Source: Ampullaceana balthica
Taxonomy: Eukaryota > Mollusca > Gastropoda > Lymnaeidae
DNA: 64,000 nt
Direction: 5' to 3'
NCBI GenBank assembly: GCA_944989445.1
Contig: CALYLW010000019.1
Coordinates: 2,660,648-2,724,647 of the forward strand
The position numbers and the translations under genes are program-made. Shown here piece by piece: positions 15,697 through 27,187 of this stretch; position 1 is the first letter of the stretch; the number at the start of each line of letters is the position of its first letter. The notes under the pieces were generated by a model. The model worked only from the letters and a program-made list of their open reading frames with translations. It did not search any database and had not been told where the DNA came from.

Positions 15697-15724
15697 ACCC
15701 GAGTTACGCCGGGTATTTGGCTAG
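15697..15724 (+). other. Helitron 3' terminator hairpin and CTAG end
   Basis: Stem ACCCG/CGGGT with an 8-base loop, then ATTTGG and CTAG, with T as the next genomic base. In Helitrons this hairpin signals the end of strand transfer. Confidence 0.88.
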
Positions 15725-16035
15725 TTGTCAATAAAATACGCACCTTATTGCGTGATAGGAAAGGTGTTTCAATATAATACGCACCACGACACTATAGCAA
15801 AAAAAATTAACATTTTACATAGAGATAAATAAAGATAATATAAAATTTTATTAATTTAATTACGGTACTTTGGATTTATCTGAAATTTTGATACATCATT
15901 TTTAACATCGGCACGAGTCTGCCTGCAAAATTTCAGCTCACTAGCTTACGAGGAAGTGGGTTAAAAATCGATCCAAAGTTTTTTCGGATATAAAGGATTT
16001 AAAAAGAAATGGGGTGGATTTTTCTCTCTATTTTT
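15725..16035 (+). repeat. family A repeat, right part (split by the Helitron)
   Basis: It resumes the family A alignment broken at 3855: TGTCAATAAAATACGCACC, TTAATTACGGTACTTTGGAT, the dyad pair TATCTGAAATTTTGA and AAATTTCAGCTC, and GAGGAAGTGGG. It ends with ATATAAAGGATTTAAAAA. The order and ending match the copy at 20041-20552 in reverse orientation. Confidence 0.82.
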
Positions 16036-16990
16036 CTGTTATCCGGATCAAAATCAATTTTTCATCACGCTCTAAATTCTCTGATCTTTGTTTTGCAATC
16101 GATTACCCTTCGTAACAGTAGCCGATTTCATAAGGTATTTGTTTTTCCACAATCATAAAAATCATCGTCCTCGACATTCAGTATGCTGCAACTAAGTCCC
16201 GGACATGCATGGCACTTTCATCCTTTCTCAACAATCTCTTTTTTCACCGCCATGGGGATGCTAAAAAATGTTTTTCGTTGCTTGGCTAATCTCGTTAGCT
16301 TTCTTAGAATTCATGGTTAGCAAATTTACTAGGGCTGCGGAAATTAACGATTAAATTTCTCGATTAATCGTTAATTTTAAAAAACTATTAACATTTTTAA
16401 AACGATTAATCGACCCACCCCTTATAAATGTACTGGAATTTAAAAAGTAACATATTTCAGCCGATAAATATAAACTAATTTCCGGACGATTACACGAACA
16501 TTTTGGTTTTGACTATTGACTGACGTGAATGTTTAAAATGTTGATCAAGATTATGTCTATTGAGAGAAATCATTTGCCTACCATAAGTCTAAGCTTCGTT
16601 GGTCCGTGTGCGAAGTTAAAAAAAAACAACTCGTGTCTAAAGTTAACGTTCATTTTTGTGTGCAATATTTTACAAACTTTGCGGCGCGGTGATTCTAAAC
16701 TCCTGCGTTGCGTCCGTCAAATATATGCGCAGCCGTGCTGCTTAAAGGGAACATTGCTACCATGGTTCTAACACTTCGTTTACATATCACCTGCAAACCA
16801 AACATCCACTACAGTTTCGGAAGCTTCAGCAGAGACTATCTAAAGCTATGTGAACGATTGTTAAGCTCGGATGGTTATATTGTTAATTAGACCCGTTTAT
16901 CTCTTGAACCAAATAATGTCAACACACTTGTCTGTTTGCGTTGTTGGTTAAAAGATGACATATAAAAAAGACATTCCAGTGCTATTTCGA
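16036..16990. other. no gene seen; contains one end of a TAGGGCTGCGG repeat
   Basis: At 16329 a sequence starting TAGGGCTGCGGAAATTAACG and rich in ATTAATCG palindromes matches the starts at 19126 and 19958. The short frames at 16529 and 16708 have no recognisable similarity. Confidence 0.5.
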
Positions 16991-17002
16991 TTTTTGGCAG
17001 AA

Positions 17003-19090
17003 ATGTCTACCCAGAATCACAATGTGGTTTTCGGGCTTGCCGATCAACCATGGACACGATTTTCTCACTCCGTCAGCTACAAGAGAAATGTCGGGAGCAA
17101 CAGAAACTCCTCTTCATCGCCTTCGTAGATTTAACGAAGGCATTTGACCTGGTCAGCCGCAAGGGTCTGCTACGTATACTGGAAAAAATAGGATGTCCGC
17201 CGCGGCTTCTCTCCATCATCGAGTCCTTCCACACCAATATGCACAGCACAGTGCTCTTCGATGGTGCCACCTCAGAACCCTTCCCAGTTTGTAGCGGAGT
17301 CAAACAGGGCTGTGTAATGGCTCCAACACTCTTTGGTATCTTTTCTCGATGCTATTGTGACATGCTTTCGAGGTATGCTCCGAGGGTGTGAACATTCATA
17401 CCAGGACGGATGTAAACCTATATAATATCAGCCGGCTACGTGCGAAGAGCAAATTGGAAAATGTATTAATCAGAGAGTTGCTTTTCGCGGATGACGCAGC
17501 CCTTACCTCACATACAGAGGCAGGACTCCAACAGTTGGTCAATAAGTTCTCAGAGGCATGCAATGATTTTGGTTTAACGATTAGCCTAAAAAAGACCAAC
17601 ATTATGAGACAAGGCACTGACCGCCTTCCAGCAATCTCCATTGAGGGAAACACCACGGACGTCGTCGATGATTTCATCTACCTTGGCAGTAACATCACAA
17701 GCACACTCTCCCTGGATAAGGAAATAGGAACCAGAATAAACAAGGCCGCATCATTAAAGTCTAGGCTGAATCAAAGAGTGTGGAAAAATGCGCAGCTCAC
17801 AGATAGGACGAAAATTACTGTGTACCAGGCCTGCGTGCTCAGCACACTCCTCTATGGCAGTGAGTGCTGGACTACCTACGCTAAGCAAACAATGCAGCTC
17901 AATAGCTTCCACTTACGATGCTTACGTAGGATTCTACGCATCAAGTGGCAAGACATGTGGCTGTCGAAAGGGGGTGGCCTCTACGGGGCTCGGCAGATGA
18001 GTAAGGTCGTGGGGCACGGACCTGACCGTGACTCGGCGGCCTGAAACTAACAACTCCCGGCAGGCAATGCCAAAGTCCGATATGTTAGGTGTTAGGTGCT
18101 AGTCACATATGATTACAGTCGCTGTACGGATCTTAGACAAAGCATCTTAAATGCATTGTCGATGATGAAAACCAAAGTACCCGTTGAGGGTCGGGTAAAT
18201 CCTAAGCGACCGTTTCGTCCCCCTCAATTTTACTAGCAACGCTATTGAGCGGTGCCGGTTTAGGGCCAGGAGCGCCAGTACGGATTAGCAAAAGGAACCG
18301 CGAAGAACGCAGCGGACGCCAGCTCTGAGGAAACCTTCCAGTGGGGGTTGCACCCTAGGTAGGTCATTGATGATCCCCCGCATTGCGGCGATCCTAACCA
18401 TTGAGACTCGTATGCTTTGCCGGGGTGGCGCCGAAGTGGTAGCGGGTCATAGTAAGGCAATTCCACCCCTCCTTGTGAGGTCAACTTAGTGGGAGGCATC
18501 CTCGACTTTCTGTCTTAGATGCCCAGGTGGCCGCTTCAGAAGCGACCGCTCCGGGGGGGTTTTCCCAGCTGTCAACGTCCTTTTCTGGGGGAGGGGGCCA
18601 GATAGCTGGGAGGGTCTTCCAGGAAGACCCATGAAGAGCACTAGGCTCGGGGCTTCTGATTTTCTTCCACATGTAGGATCATTAGTGGCAAGACAAGATC
18701 ACCAATGTCGAGGTACTCAGAAGAAGCCATATGCTGAGTATGCACTCAATTCTGAGTGAGAGGCGCCTTTGGTGGTTAGGTCATGTCCACGGATGAGCTC
18801 GGAGCGCATTCCTAGAGCCATGCTTTACGGTGAGCTGGCAACCGGTAAGAGAAAAAGAGGTCGCCCCTGCTTGCGGTTCAAGGACATCTGCAAGAAAGAC
18901 ATGTCATTGGCACAGATAGACTATAAAACGTGGGAGACCATTGCCGAGGAGCGCACCTCCTGGCGGGCAAAAGTGCGTGAGGGCATTCATGTCGCGGAAG
19001 CATCCCTCATAGCTTTGAGTGAAGAGAGAAGGGCCAGGAGAAAGGGCAGGAGGGGCAGAGGAGTAGGAGTACACGCCATTGTCCCATGAG
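17003..19090 (+). pseudogene. non-LTR retrotransposon reverse transcriptase, 5'-truncated and interrupted
   Basis: Reverse transcriptase pieces in order: PESQCGFRACRSTMD (about 17008), QEQ...FVDLTKAFDLVSR (17095-17165), SGVKQGCVMAPTLFG (about 17295), catalytic FADDAALTSH (about 17485), [20 protein letters not shown] (about 17680), then the C-terminal LRCLRRILRIKW region. After an insertion at 17956-18683 the tail resumes ([31 protein letters not shown]) to about 19085. Frameshifts lie near 17000 and 17360. The 3' end runs into a TA-rich tail at 19110-19125. The endonuclease and ORF1 are missing, so the copy is 5'-truncated. Clade not assigned; it belongs to the invertebrate LINE group usually labelled endonuclease-reverse transcriptase. 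A second 3' piece lies at 50866-51569. Confidence 0.88.
17956..18683 (+). mobile_element. 728-bp retroposon of unknown type inside the LINE
   Basis: A GC-rich segment flanked by a perfect 12-bp duplication AGTGGCAAGACA (17944-17955 and 18684-18695). Removing it restores the LINE sequence. It starts TGTGGCTGTCGAAAGGGGG and ends CCACATGTAGGATCATT, with no obvious terminal inverted repeats. A 5'-truncated copy at 53176-53610 ends at the same 3' sequence and has a different flanking duplication. Shared 3' end, 5' truncation and variable-length duplications point to target-primed reverse transcription. It has no long frame; the stop-rich start MMKTKVPVEGRVNPK near 18164 may be a LINE-derived leader. 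Confidence 0.8.
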
Positions 19091-19125
19091 GACGGACGGT
19101 GGTTGCCATAAATATATATATATAG

Positions 19126-19946
19126 TAGGGCTGCGGGAATTAAAGATTAATCAAACGATGAATCGTTAAAAATTTTAATCGATTAAAATTTGATCATAAT
19201 TTAAGAAAATATTTTTAATACTTTTTTCCAATTTATTAATCATTTATATTTTTTGTTACATACTTTTCCCTCGTATTATTATTATTTCTTTAGACGTGCA
19301 TTACGTAAACAAAAAGATTCTTTTTACTTATTTCTTGCATAGCAGAACGAATTTGCTCTGTTACATCACAAAATTTGGGAGGCTTTGAATTGCCGCGACT
19401 TAATCCATTTCGCGATTAATGAATCGCAACTTTACGGGATCTTTATATGCGTTATAAAAATATAATAAGGGACCATCCATAAATGACGTCACGCTTATAG
19501 GGGGAGGGGGGTCCATACATGTGTGACGAGAGGGGAGGGGGTGTTTTAGAAATGTGACGTCACATCAAAACTCGCAACTTTAAATAAAAGTTTCACTTAA
19601 ATATTTGATTTCTCACAATTTATTTTATGACGTTTTACACGGCTTCACGCATTTTGCGATATTAGAGTGCAACCTTACACTAAATACATACTTAAATTAC
19701 AAAAACGTGATTTGAAACATGTTTTTTTCACTTCGAAAATACAGCTTTTATTGGAGGGGGGCGCAAAGCTTTGTGACGTCATATTGGAGGGAGGTCTAAG
19801 TTTTTGTGACGATGGGGTGAGGGAGAGTGATAAATCGGCCAAAATCGAGTGACGTCATTTATGGACGGCCCAAAAATCAAAATTAATCGATTAATTGATT
19901 ATTTTCCGATTAACCGAACAAAATTGTTTAATCAGTACCATCCCTA
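19126..19946. mobile_element. TAGGG...CCCTA element, host of a nested MITE
   Basis: It starts TAGGGCTGCGGGAATTAAAGATTAATC and ends TTTAATCAGTACCATCCCTA, bounded on both sides by (TA)n. The imperfect inverted ends suggest a hAT-like nonautonomous element, but the simple-repeat flanks hide any target duplication. A 403-bp MITE sits inside at 19469-19871. A further start of the same family at 19958 follows immediately. Confidence 0.55.
19469..19871. mobile_element. TGACGTCA-ended MITE, copy 1
   Basis: Terminal inverted repeats GGGACCATCCATAAATGACG and (reverse complement of the right end) GGGCCGTCCATAAATGACG flank a G-rich centre with no coding capacity. Related copies lie at 28609-28896, 33218-33505 and 42891-43165. 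It lies within the element at 19126-19946, so it inserted later. Confidence 0.82.
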
Positions 19947-20040
19947 ATATATATATATAGGGCTGCGGAAATTAATTATTAATTAATCGATTAATCGTTA
20001 AAAAAATTTATTCGATTAAAATTAATGTGACATTGGTCTT

Positions 20041-20552
20041 TTTTAAAAATCCTTTATATTAACTCGTGGTGTCTGCACCCTTGATTACTTGAATGCTTGA
20101 TTGCTTGTCGCCAAAACTTTTGATCGATTTTTATCCCACTTCCTCGTAAGCTAGCGAGCTGAAATTTTGCAGTCAGTTTTGTACCAATAATAAAAACAAT
20201 ATATCGAAATTTCAGATCGATCGCATGTACCGTAATTAAATTATTGATTTTTTAGATTAGTTTATTTATTCCTATGTATCATGCTATTTTTTTAGATAGA
20301 GCGTTGCGGTGCGTATTATATTGAACAACATTTTTGTCGCGCAATAAGGTGCGTATTATATTGACCACTCTTTTTATAAACATATTCCTGATCGGTGCGC
20401 ATTATATTAAACATGTTTCGCGACACAACTGCAATTTTGTATTTCTGGATGGTCTGGCGCTGCGTATTATAATGAACATTCCTTTAGTTACGTCTCGTAC
20501 ATAAAGGATTTATAGTGAAAAACTTGGTTTTTTACGGTTTTTTAAATTTATT
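20041..20552 (-). mobile_element. family A element, near-complete single copy
   Basis: Read on the minus strand it starts AAAAAACCGTAAAAAACC, then ACTATAAATCCTTTATG, has three TATAATACGCACC-type motifs, TTAATTACGGTACATGCGAT, the dyad GATCTGAAATTTCGA / AAATTTCAGCTC, and ends GAGTTAATATAAAGGATTTTT. The near-terminal inverted motif AAATCCTTTAT is at both ends. This copy supplies the uninterrupted reference for the Helitron insertion site. No coding capacity. Confidence 0.78.
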
Positions 20553-20689
20553 TCTTTGGCTCCTCTCATTAAATTTTTTTAGAACTCATGTTTAGTGAAT
20601 TTACTTAAAATTTGTTATGGCGCGAGTCGTTCACTGTATTGTAGCAACTAAAGCACTTACACTTACACACATGAGAGGTGGAATAGGAC

Positions 20690-20945
20690 GTAATGTTGAG
20701 ATTCATCCAAGTTAATCATGCGCTTTTATTTATTTATTTATTTATATTTTTTTTTCATTTTTTTGCGTCAGTTTTACACATTCAAAATCTAGCACGCACG
20801 TCGGTCGTGTTCCAAAAAAAAAGAAAAAAAAAGAAGAAAAAAAAGAGGTCGTATACCATGCAAAATGTTTCGCGTCAAAACAGGACGTACACCAAGTTGG
20901 ACTTATACCAAAGCAGACGTATACCGAGGTTTCACTGTATTTGAG
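20690..20945. other. old repeat remnant, T/A-rich
   Basis: Phrases like GTATACCGAGGTTTCACTGTAT and GTCGTATACCATGCAAAATG look like a worn DNA-transposon end, with A and T homopolymers between. Frames over it are homopolymer products. Confidence 0.3.
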
Positions 20946-21044
20946 TATGAGAAAAGCATGTTCACATTTCATTGACAATCAACTTTTTTTTTAAAGTTCA
21001 CAAAAATTATTTAACACTATCGGTCAGAGTTGATTTGTCAGACT

Positions 21045-21240
21045 CATAATAGCTCCCGCCCATAATAGCTCCCGCCCATAATAGCTCCCGCCCATAATAG
21101 CTCCCGCCCATAATAGCTCCCGCCCATAATAGCTCCCGCCCATAATAGCTCCCGCCCATAATAGCTCCCGCCCATAATAGCTCCCGCCCATAACAGCTCC
21201 CGCCCATAATAGCTCCCGCCCATAATAGCTCCAGCCCATA
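21045..21240. repeat. 16-bp tandem repeat, about 12 copies
   Basis: Unit CATAATAGCTCCCGCC with two single-base variants. Because 16 is not a multiple of three, all three minus-strand frames stay open and read the same 16-residue cycle. These frames are not genes. Confidence 0.95.
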
Positions 21241-21246
21241 TATAAT

Positions 21247-21605
21247 TAAATAAATAGAAGTAAAAAAAATGATTTTTAAAAACCACGTTTTTATAAGCGG
21301 ACTAAAAAGAAGAAAATAACTTAAAACTTATTAGTTCAAGTACTACGATTTAATATGACTAAAAACGTGGGGCGGGCGCTTATGAGGTTTACAATATGCG
21401 GTTCACTCATTCTCTCCCTTATAGATCTCTCTTTTGCCTTCTAAATTAGAAATCTTTAATTTTTATACCAAACACCCACCCCACGTTTTTAGTCATATTA
21501 AATCGAAGTACTTGAACTAATAAGTTTTAAATTATTTTCTTCTTTTTAGTCCGCTTATAAAAACGTGGTTTTTAAAAATCTTTTTTTTTACTTCTATTTA
21601 TTTTA
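21247..21605. mobile_element. foldback element with about 125-bp inverted arms
   Basis: The left arm (21247-21372) and the right arm (21479-21605) are near-perfect reverse complements, including AACCACGTTTTTATAAGCGGA and ACTTATTAGTTCAAGTAC. The central spacer of about 105 bp holds GGGCGGGCGCTTATGAGG. A partial second copy of the right arm and of this spacer motif follows at 21606-21710, so the element was also partly duplicated. Confidence 0.82.
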
Positions 21606-21789
21606 TTCTTTTTAGTCCACTTATAACAACCTGGTTTTTTAAAATATTTTTGTACCTCTATTTATTTTACCAAACACCTCACAAGCGCCCGCCCAACGTT
21701 TTAAAAACATTGTGATGTGGTCACGGGGCGAACTCACAGATGTCAACAAAAGCCGACGGTACAGATGCTTTTATATAGACTATAGATAA

Positions 21790-21955
21790 ACTTAAAAGTT
21801 CAATAATTTAATAACGGTACATTTGATCGATCTGAAATTTTGATACAATGCATTGTCATCCAAGATCTATCTGTGGTAAAATTTTCTGATCTCTAGGACC
21901 ATCAGAAGTGGTTCAATTTTACGTTGGCAGATTTGAAAAAATCTTGGACAAACCA
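21790..21955 (+). repeat. family A fragment
   Basis: It holds TTTAATAACGGTACATTTGATCGATCTGAAATTTTG and a diverged dyad partner. It ends where the duplicated block begins at 21956. Confidence 0.6.
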
Positions 21956-21998
21956 ACAAACAATGCCCAACGAAAGCGAGTTAATAAAAGCGTGGTAA

Positions 21999-24900
21999 TA
22001 AAACAAACCCGTAAAAACAAAGTTTTTGACTATAAATCCCTTATATATGAGTCATAACTAACAGTATTGATTATTTTTAAACGCGACAAGCATTTACAGA
22101 CTGAATCTGCCTTAACTCAACTTTGCTTCATAACCCTAGGGGGGGGGGAGAGGGTTGGGTGGGAGGGGGAGAGGGGAAAAGTCTGGTCACCGATTCGCTT
22201 GACCGAGCATTAATGCATTAATTTAATTACGGTACGTTCGATCGATCTGAAATTTTGATACGATGCATTGTTAGGTAAGACGGGCCCATGTGCCAAATTT
22301 CAGCTCGATCAGATCACGAGAAGTGGGTCATTTTTTTACTTTTGTTTTTCCGCCCGCCCATGAGATGACGACAGAGACGGCCGTGACGTTAATATAAGGG
22401 ATTTAAAAAACAAACCCGTAAAAACAAAGTTTTCTATTATAAATCCCTTATATTTGAGTCATAATTAGCAGTATTGATTATGTTCCAACGCCACAAATAT
22501 TTACAGAATGACACCGAGTGATGTCCCCTGTCTTTTAACGGGGGATGGGACGTGAGGGGGTGTCGGCACGACGATCGACGTCTAAGCGTCAACTCAAACT
22601 CACGTGGAAAAAAAACAATAACAAACCGTGAATTTGAATTACATACGTTATATAAGGATAAACTAAAAATGCATTAATTTATTTAAGGTACGTTCGATCG
22701 ATCTGAAATTTTGATACAAATGCATTGTTAGGTGAGACGGGTCCGTGTGCCAAATTTCAGCTCGATCGTATCACGGGAAGTGGGTCATTTTTGACTTTTG
22801 TTTTTCCGCCCGCCCAAGACAGACCGAGAGAGAGAGATGACGACAGAGACGGCCGCGAAGTTAATATAAGGGGTTTAATAAAACAAACCCGTAAAAACAA
22901 AGTTTTTGACTATAAATCCCTTATATATGAGACATAACTAACAGTATTGATTATTTTCAAACATTTACAGACTGAATCTGTCTTAACTCAAGTTTGCTTC
23001 ATAACCCTGGGGGGGGGGAGGGTGAGAGGGGAAAAGTCTGGTCACCGATTCGCTTGACCGAGCTCAGCGTGACACGTAAAATGTAAACAAAAGCACCCCG
23101 TTGCTTCGATGGGTCGCCTCAACGCGTCTACTCAAACTTTCACGTGGAAAAAAAACAATAACAAACAGTGAATTTGAATTACATTCCTCATATAAGGATA
23201 AACTAAAAATGCATTAATTTAATTACGGTACGTTCGATCGATCTGAAATTTTGATACGATGCATTGTTAGGTCAGACGGGTCCGTGTGCCAAATTTCAGC
23301 TCGATCGGATCACGGAAGTGGGTCATTTTCGACTTTTGTTTTTCCTCCCGCCCGCCCGCCCATGAGATGATGAGATGACGACAGACAGACAGAGACGGCC
23401 GCGAAGTTAGTATAAGGGATTTAATAAAACAAACCCGTAAAAACAAAGTTTTCTACTATAAATCCCTTATATTTGAGTCATAATTAAAAGTATTGATTAT
23501 GTTTCAACGCCACAAATATTTACAGACTGACACCGAGTGATGTCCCCTTTCTTTTAACGGGGGATGGGACGTGAGGGGGTGTCGGCACGACGGTCGACGT
23601 CTAAGCGTCAACTCAAACTCACGTGGAAAAAAACAATAACAAACCGTGAATTTGAATTACATACCTCATATAAGGATAAACTAAAAATGCATTAATTTAA
23701 TTACGGTACGTTCGATCGATCTGAAATTTTGATACGATGCATTGTTAGGTTAGACGGGTCCCGTGTGCCAAATTTCAGCTCGATCGGATCACGGGAAGTG
23801 GGTCATTTTTGACTTTTGTTTTTCCGCCCGCCCGCCCATGAGTGACGACAGACAGAGAGACAGAGAGAGAGAGAGACATAGAGAGAGACAGAGACGGCGG
23901 TGAAGTTAATATAAGGGATTTAAAAAACAAACCCGTAAAAACAAAGTTTTTGACTATAAATCCTTTATATATGAGACATAACTAACAGTATTGATTATTT
24001 TCAAACATTTACAGACTGAATCTGTCTTAACTCAACTTTGCATCATAACCCTAGTGGGGGGGGTGGGTGGGGGGGGAGAGGGGAAAAGTCTGGTCACCGA
24101 TTCGCTTGACCGAGCTCAGAGTGACACGTAAAATGTAAACAAAAGCGCCCGTCGCTTCGTTGGGTCGCCTCAATGCGTCAGCTCAAAATTTCACGTGGCA
24201 AAAAAAAGCAATAACAAACAGTGAATTTTGAATTACATACCTCATATAAGGATAAACTAAAAATGCATTAATTTAATTACGGTACGTTCGATCGATCTGA
24301 AATTTTGATACGATGCATTGTTAGGTCAGACGGGTCCGTGTGCCAAATTTCAGTTCGATCGGATCATGGGAAGTGGGTCATTTTTTACTTCTGTTTTTCC
24401 GCCCGCCGAGCCCAAGACAGACAGAGATGATGAGAGAGATGACGACAGAGACGGCCGCGAAGTTAATATAAGGGATTTAAATAAAACAAACCCGTAAAAA
24501 CAAAGTTTTTGACTATAAATCCCTTATATATGAGACATTACTAACAGTATTGATTACTTTCAAACATTTACAGACTGACACCGAGTGATGTCCCTTGTCT
24601 TTAATAAATGGGGGTGGGATGCGAGGGGGTGTCGGCACGACGGTCGGCGTCAACACGACGGTCGGCGTCAACTCAAACTCACGTGGAACTGGGCAGAAAA
24701 AGCTAAAAATGCATTAATTTAATTACGGTACGTTCGATCGATCTGAAATTTTGATACAATGCATTGTTAGGTTAGACGGGTCCGTGTGCCAAATTTCAGT
24801 TTGATCGGATCATGGGAAGTGGGTCATTTTTGACTTCTGTTTTTCCGCCCGCCCGCCCGCCGAGCCCAAGACAGACAGACAGAGAGAGAGAGAGAGAGAC

Positions 24901-27187
24901 GGCCGCGAAGTTAATATAAGGGATTTAATAAAACAAACCCGTAAAAACAAAGTTTTTGACTATAAATCCCTTTTATATGAGACATAACTAACAGTATTGA
25001 TTATTTTCAAACGCGACAAACATTTACAGACTGAATCTGTCTTAACTCAACTTTGCTTCCTAACCCTGGGGGGAGAGGAAAAGTCTGGTCACCGATCGCT
25101 GGACCGAGCTCAGTGTGACACGTAAAATGTAAACAAAAGCACGCCGGTACTTCGATGGGTCGCGTCAAAGCGTCAACTCAAACTCTCACGTGGGAAAAAA
25201 AACAATAACAAACCGTGAATTTGAATTACATACGTTATATAAGGATAAACTAAAAATGCATTAATTTAATTACGGTACGTTTGATCGATCTGAAATTTTG
25301 ATACGATGCATTGTTAGGTGAGATGGGTCCGTGTACTAAATTTCAGCTGGATCGGATCACGGGAAGTGGGTCATTTTTTACTTTTGTTTTTTCCGCCCGA
25401 CCGACGTACGAAGAGAGAGAGAGATGACGACAAGACTTCGAAGTTAATATAAGGGATTTAAAAATAAAAGCAAATTAAATGCTAAATAAAAATGTATATC
25501 TGTTGCGTTTGAAATTATTTTATCAGAAAATAAAATATGTATTAAGCATAGTCTATGTTTCAACTGAGAAAAAGAGCGCTTAGTTAAAACGTTCGTAAAC
25601 ATTAATGTTAATAAAACAAACCCGTAAAAACAAAGTTTTTGACTATAAATCCCTTATATATGAGACATAACTAACAGTATTGATTATTTTCAAACATTTA
25701 CAGACTGACACCGAGTGATGTCCCTTGTCTTTAATAAATGGGGGTGGGATGTGAGGGGGTGTCGGCACGACGGTCGGCGTCAACACGACGGTCGGCGTCA
25801 ACTCAAACTCACGTGGAACTAAGATTTTAAAAAAAAACAGTGAATTTTGAATTACATACCTCATATAAGGATAAACTAAAAATGCATTAATTTAATTACG
25901 GTACGTTCGATCGATCTGAAATTTTGATACGATGCATTGTTAGGTCAGACGGGTCCGTGTGCCAAATTTCAGTTTGATCGGATCATGGGAAGTGGGTCAT
26001 TTTTGACTTCTGTTTTTCCGCCCGACGAGCCCGCCGAGCCCAAGACAGAGAGAGAGAGACGGCCGCGAAGTTAATGTAAGGGATTTAATAAAACAAACCC
26101 GTAAAAACAAAGTTTTTGACTATAAATCCCTTATATATGAGACAGTATTGATTATTTTCAAACATTTACAGACTGAATCTGTCTTAACACAAGTTTGCTT
26201 CATAACCCTAGGGGGGAGGGGTGTGTGGGAGGGGGAGAGGGGAAAAGTCTGGTCACCGATTCGCTTGACCGAGCTCAGAGTGACACGTAAAATGTAAACA
26301 AAAGCGCACCGTCGTTTCGTTGGGTCGCCTCAATGCTCAAACTTTCACGTGGCAAAAAAACAATAACAAATCGTGAATTTAAATTACATACCTCATATAA
26401 GGATAAACTAAAAATGCATTAATTTAATTACGGTACGTTCGATCGATCTGAAATTTGATACGATGCATTGTTAGGTAAGACGGGTCCGTGTGCCAAATTT
26501 CAGTTCGATCGGATCATTGGAAGTGGGTCATTTTCGACTTTTGTTTTTCCGCCCGCCGAGCCCATGAGATGATGAGAGAGAGACAGAGAGAGAGACAGAG
26601 ACGGCCGTGAAGTTAATATAAGGGATTTAAAAAACAAACCCGTAAAAACAAAGTTTTTGACTATAAATCCCTTATATATGAGACATAACTAACAGTATTG
26701 ATTATTTTCAAACATTTACAGACTGAATCTGTCTTAACACAAGTTTGCTTCATAACCCTAGGGGGGAGGGGTGTGTGGGAGGGGGAGAGGGGAAAAGTCT
26801 GGTCACCGATTCGCTTGACCGAGCTCAGAGTGACACGTAAAATGTAAACAAAAGCGCACCGTCGTTTCGTTGGGTCGCCTCAATGCTCAAACTTTCACGT
26901 GGCAAAAAAACAATAACAAATCGTGAATTTAAATTACATACCTCATATAAGGATAAACTAAAAATGCATTAATTTAATTACGGTACGTTCGATCGATCTG
27001 AAATTTTGATACGATGCATTGTTAGGTAAGACGGGTCCGTGTGCCAAATTTCAGTTCGATCGGATCATTGGAAGTGGGTCATTTTCGACTTTTGTTTTTC
27101 CGCCCGCCGAGCCCATGAGATGATGACAGACAGAGAGACAGAGAGAGAGAGAGAGACGCCGGTGAAGTTAATATAAGGGATTTAAAA
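21999..27187 (+). repeat. family A tandem array with alternating unit types (copy 1)
   Basis: Ten units of roughly 410-690 bp start with AAACAAACCCGTAAAAACAAAG at about 22001, 22410, 22879, 23425, 23927, 24482, 24927, 25614, 26092 and 26629. Each ends with TTAATATAAGGGATTTA. Type 1 carries GACTGAATCTGTCTTAACTC and a GAGGGGAAAAGTCTGGTCACC block; type 2 carries GACACCGAGTGATGTCCC and GGGGGTGTCGGCACGAC. The order is 1-2-1-2-1-2-1-2-1-1. Every unit holds the dyad core around TTAATTACGGTACGTTCGAT. Units vary in GA-rich runs before the end. The eighth unit is preceded by a 170-bp AT-rich spacer (25455-25610). No coding capacity. Confidence 0.9.

Noticed and set aside
18260..18672. Minus-strand coding sequences within the 728-bp retroposon
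   Set aside because: The two frames overlap, are broken differently in the second copy (53219-53515), and match no family I know.
21007..21286. Three overlapping minus-strand frames with MGGSYYGRELLWAGAI cycles
   Set aside because: They come from a 16-bp tandem repeat that leaves every frame open.
25643..25864. 73-codon minus-strand frame found twice (also 30808)
   Set aside because: It lies wholly inside a family A unit and is repeated only because the block is duplicated; not present in the other type 2 units.
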